Assembly (NCBI GenBank): GCA_947579605.1
Contig: OX388318.1
Span: forward strand, 124,001 to 188,000
Reading direction: 5' to 3'
DNA from: Athripsodes cinereus
Lineage: Eukaryota; Arthropoda; Insecta; Trichoptera; Leptoceridae
Length of the DNA stretch: 64,000 nt
The notes beneath the pieces are model-generated. The model was not told where the DNA came from. It saw only the letters and a program-made list of their open reading frames with translations, and searched no databases. The position numbers and the translations under genes were made by a program. Positions within the stretch are counted from its first letter, which is position 1; every line of letters starts with the position of its first letter. This document shows positions 55,815 to 64,000 of the stretch, in pieces.

Positions 55815-56100
55815 TTTTATGAATTTACTTACTTACAATTTACATGTTCAAAATTTGCATACATAATTCATATAAATGTAGGTACACACAAGTATAATAA
55901 ATTAAGACACAACAATTTTGATTAAAAGTCGACCAAACATCAAAAAAAAGAACAATATAATTATCAATATCACAGCATAGAATAGAATTATATTCAATAT
56001 AATATAGTTTGCATAAATTATGAAAAGAAAAAAAATCAATGGATCACATATCGATTCAAAAGTAGGTATTCTAGTCAAATTTTCAATAAACAACAAAGAG
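55815..56100 (-). mobile_element. Truncated LINE-2-type 3' UTR, pair member 2
   Basis: Homologous to 6062-6340 over most of its length. Immediately after it, at 56110, comes an RTE-type tail on the opposite strand. Confidence 0.55.
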
Positions 56101-56109
56101 TAATATTAT

Positions 56110-56240
56110 GGGTTAGTTGGAAGATATCGCTTTTGCGATAAACTCGCCCATTGTACAATATCATTTATTTGTATAACATTATTTTATAACTTTGTAAATT
56201 TGTATTGTGCAATAAAGTTTATTATTATTATTTATGTCAG
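56110..56240 (+). mobile_element. RTE-type 3' tail, copy 5
   Basis: GGGTTAGTTGGAAGATATCG, GCGATAAACTCGCCCATTGT and GTGCAATAAAG with ATT repeats. It abuts the LINE-2-type 3' UTR ending at 56100. Confidence 0.6.
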
Positions 56241-56244
56241 AATA

Positions 56245-56880
56245 AAAATAAATGGGATGTCAAGTAGTACAATCATTGTCTTTAAAAATGGTTGTTGTAA
56301 AATTAATAATATTTTGTGTCAATAGAACACTGAGAAATGTCAAATTATTGAAAAATGTCGAAATCAATAATAAATAATCAGTGTGGTCTATTTGGATGTC
56401 AATGAGTAAAATGTAATAAAAAAACATTGAGATTTGGTGGCAAATATTATTGGTTATGTCTTACAAATACTTACCTTGGCTATCACAGAACACTCAGAAG
56501 CTTACAAAAAAGTGTGTGACCTTTATTCTGTTCCGTTGAATCCAGGGAAATGTTAATGTAATTATTAGAGAAAAGTTCCAAGAAGATGTTTTATATTTTA
56601 ATTTATTTATGTTGAGTGTTGTTGGCTGGTTCTTGGCTCTTGCTCGTAACATTATTTTGCTTGGATTGAGGAAGGATGTGTTCATTAGAGACTAATTACA
56701 GTGAAGGGGAATGTCACTGGTACCTGCCTATGTACTACCAGGCAGCAGGGTATGTTAAAGGAAGGAGGGGGGGGGGGAAGGATGGGAGCGAAGTGAAGGA
56801 CAAGGGTACTAGTAAATACCTGACATTTCAGGGGAGCTCCTCGCAAATCGGATCTTATTCAGTATTATCTTCTATCTTTT
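56245..56880. other. Non-coding DNA with poly-G run
   Basis: G-run at about 56765-56778; may include more LINE 3' UTR next to 56245. No gene. Confidence 0.45.
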
Positions 56881-56884
56881 TATC

Positions 56885-57060
56885 AATACTATCATGCCAT
56901 CTTCTGAAAGTGGGGTAGTCAGTGGACTAACTAACTATATGTAATAAACATGCAAGTCGTCCACACCATGCCAATAAAAAATGATATTCAAGATGGATGG
57001 CATACATTAGGTAACATTGAATTAAGGTTCGTTATAAAAATATTGTATTCTTTATTTCGT
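56885..57060 (-). repeat. Dispersed family A copy, left member of an inverted pair
   Basis: GGGGTAGTCAGTGGACTAAC and ATGGATGGCATACATTAGG in reverse order. It abuts the opposite-orientation copy that follows. Confidence 0.55.
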
Positions 57061-57255
57061 GGTTTCCCATTTTTTTGAGCGTCCTCTAAAAGGTAAGTTT
57101 TAGTAAAACATCACAAATAAGACACACAATAACTTAAATTCTGAGATGAGATATGCCACCCATCCTAAATGTCATACATAATTATTATTGACAGCTTGCA
57201 AGTTAATTACATACTGTTAATCAACTGGCTAGCCCATTTGTTGTGTAATTGGTGG
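57061..57255 (+). repeat. Dispersed family A copy, right member of an inverted pair
   Basis: TTTGAGCGTCCTCTAAAAGG, GATGAGATATGCCACCCATC and CAACTGGCTAGCCCATTTGT. Confidence 0.55.
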
Positions 57256-57369
57256 GTGAATTAAAAACTGAATAGTAGGTTGTATTTAGGAAATTAAATT
57301 TATATATAATTCTAAATAAAGGTGTCAAAATGGAAACTTAGTAAAATTTATGTCCAACTAGTGACAGGT

Positions 57370-57425
57370 AGGATAGATCTGCTGGCTACGCCACTCGTGG
57401 GATATGCCATGATAGAGAAATAGTC
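57370..57425 (+). repeat. Dispersed family A, terminal fragment
   Basis: GATCTGCTGGCTACGCCACT and CGTGGGATATGCCATGAT. Confidence 0.55.
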
Positions 57426-57429
57426 TAAA

Positions 57430-58200
57430 AGGTTAGATGTTAAATAGATTTAGGGCCTTGGTCTATTGACTTAATAATGTAGTAAACCAGCTCATGTAAT
57501 TTCATTATTTATAGTATGTTATAGTAGATAATATGCACCTACATAATGTATGTAGTTTAATAATTGAAGTAAAGGGAATAATAATATGTGAAGTTAGAGA
57601 AGCAATAGTATGTATGTGTGTAGCAAAGACTTGTTATTCCATTTAGTCTCGTCCTTCTAAGAACCTCTCGACTAAGAGGGAGGCGTTGGAGAACGCTCTC
57701 ATAGACCACTTGAGAAAAAAAAGCCTTCTCAGTGATAATAATAATCAAATACAGTTTAGGGCTCGAGGATCCATCAAATTTAGATAGCTATTATATCATG
57801 CTATCTACTTTATAGATAAGAATACCAACACACATATTATTATAGTGTCCATACAATACAATATAATATTATACTTACGAGTCTCTTACACACATTATTT
57901 ATTATATAATACGTATCTTTGCACTTAATTTTTTTTATTAATTTCTCAGATTTAACATAGTTTTCATTACTTAACTTTCCATGTGCAAATTAAATTTTTC
58001 CACTTCAATAGATGCCGATAGAAATCGCCTCGTTATTTCTCAAAACCAAATCTTTAAGATAACAAAACCAAATCTTCAGATAGCATCAATCAGTGTGGGG
58101 TAATTTTTATGCATTGCTTTCAATACATAACTTTATTAACAATCACACTTTTAAATGACCCTGGACAATCTTTCAGTCAGCAAATAAAATGAAATATGAT
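57430..58200. other. AT-rich non-coding DNA
   Basis: Nothing recognised. Confidence 0.5.
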
Positions 58201-58204
58201 TTTA

Positions 58205-58315
58205 TTTTATTAAATAAAATATAAAAATATATTATTGAGCACTGTTTAATCTCCACTTTGTTAGGTTAGATAGCGAACGTTTTCGCCTATACTTGTAGGC
58301 ATTTTCAGGGAAACT
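58205..58315 (-). mobile_element. Penelope-type terminal fragment, copy 2
   Basis: Near-identical to 33570-33680. It is followed at 58336-58353 by TTTCAAGAGCTTCCGCTC, the exact inverse of part of the 55-bp tandem unit at 27.2 kb, which links the two families. Confidence 0.5.
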
Positions 58316-58599
58316 ATGATATGCACTAATTTCATTTTCAAGAGCTTCCGCTCGCATCGTCAACCAAATGTAAAGAAAAGTTTTATTATAAATACAGAAA
58401 AATACAAAACTTAAATATTCCCATAACAGACAAACTCTTAACAGGTTGAGAGTTTCTTTCATATTTCTTATAATAATGAACTTCATAAATCCCAGATTTA
58501 AAAGCTAAATGATAGTGTACCTTTATCAAAATGTATCACAATATGTGTTGTCGTTTAGTATTTCATATAAAGTAATGTGTATTATTTATTTTCTTGTGA

Positions 58600-58660
58600 T
58601 ATATTTTTTGTAAAAGGCATTAGCCGTTTATTGGATGAATAAGTAAATAAATATTATAAT
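58600..58660 (+). mobile_element. LINE-2-type 3' tail
   Basis: TTGTAAAAGGCATTAGCCGT, then TTATT and AAAT-type repeats; plus orientation of the tail motif. Confidence 0.5.
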
Positions 58661-58664
58661 ATGT

Positions 58665-59705
58665 TAATGTACCATGGAATTAGTGTTTAAGGTTTCTTTA
58701 TAAATTATTTGAATAAATGTAATTACCGCTATCATGAATAATAAACAAGTCACAAAAATGTATATCATTGTTCTACATAGGTAGGTAGGTAGTAAGTAGA
58801 GGTATCCACCCCTTGATATAATATTATCTTGTGGGCACCTACCTAGACAGGAGGTACAGATAGAAAAGTATTATTATTATATTACAATATATACCTACCT
58901 GTATGTCGCAGGGGAGTTATGGAAATCAAGATTTAATCAAACCGCTAAGGGAGATAAACAATTTTCCCTTAAGATACTAAGTGATTTGATTTAAATCCCT
59001 AAATCGTTTTAGTGAAAAGAAGAAATTAAATTGTTAACATATGATGTTGCCATATGATGTTAACCATGCGACTTGATACGTGGAGTAGGTAATACAACAA
59101 TATTCATTGAAACACAAATTATTTATTCGCAAATTATTAGCAAACGAAAAAAGTTCTTGAGCTGACATTCATAAAAACAAATAGAATATAATATTTAATG
59201 AAAATTTCAACATTTCTACTGAATATAATTTATAGACTATATTTCATTCAACTTTATTTCAACTTTTCACTGAAAGCGTTTTGGGATTTGATCAAATCAC
59301 TTACCCTTCTTTAGCCAAACTTCACAGAAATCTCATGTTATTATGTTAACATCTTCCGTGAATTATTGATCATCTCCATTAGTGATCTGATTAAATTGCG
59401 GTTTTCATAATTTTCCTGTGACATATTATATAAAAAGCTCCACAGGTACAGGTACTGCAGATACCTTAGTCATCCTGAACTCCTTCCGGCAGGAGGATGC
59501 CTAGATCCTTAATACTTGAAAACCCGTGTTGCTGAGTTATGTTATATGTTCCCGTGTTACCTATTATTAACTGAGTAACAAATTAACAAATTAACGAGAA
59601 TAATATTTATAATGATAAACTTCCTTTGAAACTCATTCCTTCATTTCCATTTTTTTTTAATTATAATATTCACTTTTGTTATTAATTATGAGAGTTTCAA
59701 CTCTT
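58665..59705. other. AT-rich non-coding DNA
   Basis: GGTAGGTAGGTAG near 58780 and CACCTACCTAG near 58845. No gene. Confidence 0.5.
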
Positions 59706-59707
59706 AT

Positions 59708-59958
59708 GGAGTCCCCGGTAAAGAATAGGTACTCCGCTCTTTTCTGTAAGTTTTCGAGTGTTCTGTAAAAAGCAGGTATTCGTATAAACTCACTCTAAGA
59801 TAATTATTATCTACTTACAATTCAGCGATGAGGTTTGCCATTCGTCCTGAATGTTTTATTTTTTATTGGCACGGAGAGGACAGTCTGCATGTTTATTACT
59901 TGCAGTAAGTCCGCTGGCAATCTCACTTGTAGGATATGCCGTGATGGTATAGTATATA
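59708..59958 (+). repeat. Dispersed family A, near-complete copy
   Basis: GGAGTCCCCGGTAAAGAATA, TAAGTTTTCGAGTGTTCTGT, CAGCGATGAGGTTTGCCATT, GGCACGGAGAGGACAGTCTG and GTAGGATATGCCGTGATGGT. It is the best plus-orientation copy. Confidence 0.75.
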
Positions 59959-60149
59959 TATATATATATGTAGTAGTATTAGTGTAATATTAATTATGTT
60001 CGCTACTTTGTAGACCTTGTACACATCAGTCATCACAGGTATAGTTTTACTGAAAGAAACACCGAAACTCTTATGGTTTCTTTTTTAACTTTTTATTTAA
60101 CACTTATTTTTGCTCTTGGAATTAATTGAATGAATAATATGAACTATTT

Positions 60150-60375
60150 CTATGTTGGTCTGGCCAACTGTGTTGACCGTGCCTTCTGTGTGGCTGGTCC
60201 GTTGCTGTGGAACAAAATTCCCTATGATTTGCGAACTCTGGAGAGTGTGGAAGTGTTCAAGACGAGGTTAAAAACCCTATTGTTCAGGAGGTGTTATGAT
60301 TCTTGAATGGGCCCTTGCGGTGGTTTTTCCACAAAACGGCGCATCATAAATAAGTTGTCTAGTTATTATCATTAC
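60150..60375 (+). pseudogene. LINE C-terminus and 3' tail (CR1/Rex-like), copy 2
   Basis: The frame reads DRAFCVAGPLLWNKIPYDLR and then ESVEVFKTRLKTLLFRR before a stop. This is the typical last ~45 residues of CR1/Rex/L2-type ORF2. The same tail motif as at 13190 follows. Confidence 0.72.
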
Positions 60376-60379
60376 TTTT

Positions 60380-60780
60380 GAGTAAAGAAGATATACCTAT
60401 ATTTTGTTAATAGAATAATAAATAACCGGAGATAAATTCTTGTTTAACAGTTACGGGTTTATATATTGGTATTCAATTATTATTTACGTAATTAATATTA
60501 AATATATTACCTATATTGTTATGTTAGTGTATTGTATTGTATTGTATTGTAGTTCAGCTAACACTATAAGCCTTTCAGTAGCCGGGATTCCAGGAACAAC
60601 AAAACTCCTAACGAAGAAAAATAAGCACAGGACATCCGGAGAAGAGCGAGAGGAAATGGGATACTGTAATTTACTCATAGGTACTTATAATGAGTATATA
60701 ATAATTAACTTTAAATTTATTATAAATGGATTGAATATGAAGAAATTATATAACACCCCAATCAATTAACTATATGTAAG
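60380..60780. other. AT-rich non-coding DNA
   Basis: (ATTGT)n at about 60526-60552. The 109-residue frame is low-complexity and unsupported. Confidence 0.5.
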
Positions 60781-60784
60781 TAAA

Positions 60785-60935
60785 AACACTTTAGAGTTTT
60801 AAATTTGTTTATTTAACAGTAACATATGTACATAATGTTTCGGGTTACAGGCCCATATTCATACTCTATGGGACTGTAATCCGAAACATATGTCACTGTT
60901 TTAATAAACAAATTTAAAACTCCAAAGTGTTATTA
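60785..60935. mobile_element. ~150-bp foldback element
   Basis: Arms AACACTTTAGAGTTTTAAAT… and …ATTTAAAACTCCAAAGTGTT are imperfect inverses, extending inward through GTTTCGGGTTACAGGCCCAT against ATGGGACTGTAATCCGAAAC. The central segment is about 14 bp. Confidence 0.7.
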
Positions 60936-61035
60936 CTTACAAATATTTAATTTATTAATGGAGTTTTACTCATTTAATGAAAATTAAAACCCACTCAATA
61001 TTATACCAAACTATATCATCGTAGCTAGCAGACCA

Positions 61036-61234
61036 GTGGGCCTAGTCAAAACACATTTGAGCGTTAAGTTTTCGTTTCGTTTTCGTTCAAACAAGACGAG
61101 GTTGCGAGAACGCGTCAATTTTCGTAGCTAAAATACACAAGTAGCTACGGAAATTGACGCGTTCTCGCAACGTCGTCCGCGTTTGAACGAAAATGAAACG
61201 AAAACGTAACGCTGAAATGTGTTTTGACTAGGCC
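61036..61234. mobile_element. Foldback MITE, copy 2
   Basis: Same family as 24300-24491, with the same GTGGGCCTAGTC start and near-palindromic body. The right end is one or two bases shorter in its match. The left flank GTAGCTAGCAGACCA looks like family A sequence, so this copy may have inserted into a family A repeat. Confidence 0.72.
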
Positions 61235-61284
61235 TATTCTTGCATCTGAAATGAAGCATTTACTAAGAGACTAAAATGAAACAC

Positions 61285-61400
61285 GATTGATTTTAGTTTG
61301 GACATGTGGAACGAATTAATGATGAAAGGATGACAAAAAGGATTTATTTATCTGATCATGTGGATCAAATGGACGGCTGTAAGCTGAGTCAGAAAAATTG
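61285..61400 (+). pseudogene. LINE C-terminal scrap (GHVERIND type)
   Basis: It reads FGHVERINDERMTKRIYLSD, the same family as the fragment at 63480. The rest is lost. Confidence 0.5.
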
Positions 61401-61602
61401 ACGTGCGTGTATAAGAAATTGTATTAAAATAAGTATATAAGGATAGATTAATATGGCGATCCGTCTTCACAACCTATACCTCACTTGGAACAGAATTCGG
61501 ATAAACAGGAGTCCCTGACTCCTGAGATATCCGAGTGTGTAGAGGTTCTTTCAACCCCACTTGCAACACAGCATGACCATTATATTGTTATGTAGTATAG
61601 TT

Positions 61603-61850
61603 AATTCAGGTACCTGGGAGCAACCACAACGCCAGAGGCTGATCTCCGGTAGGAATTACTAATCCGCATAGGAGCTGCTAGCGGGGCTTTCAATAACATG
61701 AACAAAGTTTGGAAGGCGTCTGGATTCAGCATCAGGACAAAATGTCTCTTGTTCAATGCGTGTATCATCCCAATCCTTCTATATGGCTGTGAGTCTTGGT
61801 ACTTAACCAAGGCTCAAGAGCGGAAGATACTGAGCTTTGAAAACCGTATG
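61603..61850 (+). pseudogene. RTE-type LINE RT C-terminal fragment
   Basis: It encodes FRYLG-like sequence from 61605, then in frame from 61698 MNKVWKASGFSIRTK and LLYGCESWYLTKAQER, nearly identical to the 28.5-28.7 kb copy. The match stops abruptly near 61845 (SFEN), and an early stop separates the two parts. Confidence 0.75.
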
Positions 61851-62067
61851 GCTAATTTCAAGACAAGATTAATAATATCGTCTTTACATAGATAGTGTGA
61901 AGAGCAACCCTGCAGAGATTATTATTAGGTATTGTTCTGATTTTATGTCTGACTAAGCTTATACTTTTTTAATCTCAAGTTGTTAAATAATATAGGGTAA
62001 GTGGAGCATACAACGAATTGTTTTGTGAGGATTTTTTTTCAATTGATTCGGGTTGCTTTTAGACAAT

Positions 62068-62265
62068 TCACACAAGTGGCGTAGCCAGGGAACCAAGTGC
62101 ATGGAATAAAATATATGTAAGCTGTTCTCTCCACACCAATGAATACAACATCTTCTGGTTGATTGGAATCTTTCATCGTATTGTTCGATGCCATTTTAGT
62201 GATATTTAACAAATACCTATCTTATACAGAACATTAAAAAAACTTATCTACAAGTGTGGGAAATA
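62068..62265 (-). repeat. Dispersed family A, degenerate copy
   Basis: CACAAGTGGCGTAGCCAGGG and TGTTCTCTCCACACCAATGA, then decayed. Confidence 0.45.
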
Positions 62266-62269
62266 TATT

Positions 62270-62710
62270 TTTTTCCAAGAGTCTTCACTAAAAATCATAA
62301 ACAAGAAATGGAAAATAATAATATCTGCGTCTGCATCTGTATTGCGTAACATACCTACTTACCTTGCTAACATAATACATATATAAATTATTATAATAAT
62401 ATTAATGATAAAAATAATGCTTAACAAAGTTAATAATTGTGTTTGTTACCATTGTATGTAGGGAAGCAAGTAGCTGGGGGGGGGAGAGCCCCGAGCATTT
62501 GAAAATGTTAAAAATAAATCTCCATTTGTAAAGCCACCGTGTCTCGGAGGGGGGAGGGGGGGGGGGAGGTGTACACGCCAGTACACGGGTTCTTGTCTGT
62601 ATTCTCTGATAATATTATGTAGGTACACTTTTATAATAATGTGTTACCTACATGTAAGAGATTTCGGGAAGAAGGGCTTAAAATGCTTTGACAAACTAAC
62701 AGTTAACCAT
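62270..62710. other. Non-coding DNA with poly-G runs
   Basis: G-runs near 62477-62486 and 62550-62567. No gene. Confidence 0.5.
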
Positions 62711-62714
62711 TTGA

Positions 62715-62885
62715 TCCCACCTTTTTTTTGTAGGTTTTCGAGTATACTGTGAGAGGCAGTGGCTCGTAAAATATCACGGACAAGCTATTTTTAACCTATA
62801 GTTCAGCGATGAAGCATGTCACACATACTGAATGTCTTCGATTTTTATTGCCATGCGGAGGATTACACGCAGATTTTTTTTTATT
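62715..62885 (+). repeat. Dispersed family A, partial copy
   Basis: GTAGGTTTTCGAGTATACTG, TTCAGCGATGAAGCATGTCA, TGAATGTCTTCGATTTTTAT. Confidence 0.55.
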
Positions 62886-62997
62886 GGAATTAAAGAGGAT
62901 AGTCCGTTTTTTAATTGAATTTTATCCGTTTTCTTTCGATGACTCTCCCAATAACTCACTCACTTATTGACAAACTATACTATACTATACTACATAT

Positions 62998-63115
62998 ACT
63001 ATACCCTCACGCCGTGTCCCAAGTGGGGTAGGCAGAGAGAACGGAACGCCAAACAGATCTATCTTTACACACTTCCTTCGCTTCCTCCACATTCATACAG
63101 TTTCAAAAAACTCAT
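62998..63115 (+). repeat. Dispersed family B, partial copy
   Basis: CCCTCACGCCGTGTCCCAAG, TGGGGTAGGCAGAGAGAACG and CTCCACATTCATACAGTTTC. Confidence 0.6.
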
Positions 63116-63190
63116 AGCTCATTATATCTCTTAGCTTAGCTCATTATATCTCTTCACAAACTCATAGCTCATTATATCTCTTCACAAACT
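63110..63190 (+). repeat. Short tandem repeat around CTCATTATATCTCTT
   Basis: Three copies of TAGCTCATTATATCTCTT with variable AAACTCA or TAGCT joins. Confidence 0.7.
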
Positions 63191-63476
63191 AGCAAACCCA
63201 TTATTTTAATTATTGAACCATTTTTTAACTCATTTACGAACTCACCCACTGACATTCATGGCTCATTACTTAAGTTGACATACTAACAAGTCCACTAACT
63301 CATGCACTAACACACCCACCAACTCACCCTTTGACTCTTTGTTTGTTTTTGTTTTGTTTTCATAAGTAATAACAGTTTGCTAATAATATTTTTTATTCTC
63401 TAGTTGTATATATGTATTAATGTCCAATATTGTCTCTTAGTTTTTTTTATCATTTTCTTGTTTACTTTTTTTTTGG

Positions 63477-63765
63477 AGAGAACAATTACGATGGTTTGGG
63501 CATGTGGAAAGAATGAATGAGGACAGAATGACCAAGAAGATATATTTGTCTGAGAGGAATGTTGCTTGGAGACGTGGACGTCCAACTGCAACATCTTTTA
63601 TATCAAATTATACAGGACGGTCACGTGTTGAGCACATTAAACAGGAGAGCATGCATAAGGAATTGTATGACAGTGACGGAAGCGAAAGATGTATGCAAGG
63701 ATAGAAGGAAGTGGCGTTTGATACCCCGCGAAGGAAGCGGCGTGATGGTATGTATTTTTTTATTT
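63477..63765 (+). pseudogene. LINE C-terminal fragment (GHVERMNED type)
   Basis: The frame gives LRWFGHVERMNEDRMTKK, then RRGRP. After a frameshift, AKDVCKDRRKWR-like sequence follows, the usual order at the C-terminus of RTE-like RTs. It is a different family from the 28-kb RTE and related to 61285-61400. Only the last ~90 codons remain. Confidence 0.6.
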
Positions 63766-64000
63766 TTTTTATTTTTACAATATTAAAGAATCAAACAGTC
63801 ATAACATAATATGTTAACAATTAATACACTCAACATGTGGACCAGCAAAGATTCCACTCTTACCAGAAATGTCTAGTCTTGAGAAAAAAAGCAAAAGTTA
63901 AAATTTTCTAAAAAAGTCAAAGTAAATTTAAAAACAACAATAATACAATATTTAAAAATGATACAAAAATATAAAAGTAACAAATCCCAAAATACTAGAA

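Noticed and set aside
60440..60769. 109-residue ORF
   Set aside because: Reads through the ATTGT simple repeat; Ile/Tyr-rich AT artefact.

Overview
The window is AT-rich nuclear DNA from an insect. Its repeat content (RTE, CR1/Jockey-type and Penelope-like retroelements, foldback and TIR elements, and abundant TAGGTACCTA-type simple sequence) fits a hemipteran or lepidopteran. The species cannot be fixed by eye. I find no convincing host protein-coding exon, rRNA gene, free-standing tRNA gene or CRISPR array. The window behaves as intergenic or intronic sequence made mostly of transposable elements of different ages.

Two non-LTR retrotransposons have both reading frames open. LINE-1 (+ strand, about 35.0-39.9 kb) has a zinc-knuckle ORF1 (35703-36866) overlapping by 17 nt an endonuclease/reverse transcriptase ORF2 (36850-39699). 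LINE-2 (- strand, about 44.6-49.5 kb) has a 231-residue ORF1 (49213-48518) and, after a 14-nt gap, a 943-residue ORF2 (48503-45672). LINE-2 lies between inverted repeats at 44290 and 50070, so it appears to have landed inside an older TIR element. In each LINE, ORF1 should supply the RNA-binding protein and ORF2 the nicking endonuclease and reverse transcriptase.

0-17 kb: AT-rich filler, LINE-2-type 3' tails, RTE tails, several copies of a dispersed non-coding family (called family A here), and a 132-bp tandem duplication. 17-20 kb: a Penelope-like GIY-YIG remnant between perfect 52-bp inverted repeats and 12-bp direct repeats, then a perfect 70-bp palindrome. 22.1-22.8 kb: a GC-richer, CpG-containing segment followed by splice-donor-like sites, the best candidate for a host promoter and non-coding first exon. 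24-29 kb: a decayed RTE fragment split by a foldback element, a 4 x 55-bp tandem array with a hammerhead-like core, and a second RTE fragment. 30.7-33.8 kb: a TIR element, three head-to-tail copies of a ~436-bp TIR element, and several hairpins. 40.6-43.5 kb: foldbacks, family B, a tRNA-like SINE head, microsatellites. 50-64 kb: more LINE C-terminal fragments, family A and B copies, a second copy of the foldback element, a hAT-like MITE and Penelope-type terminal sequences.

All family and clade assignments come from motifs recognised by eye. No database search was run.
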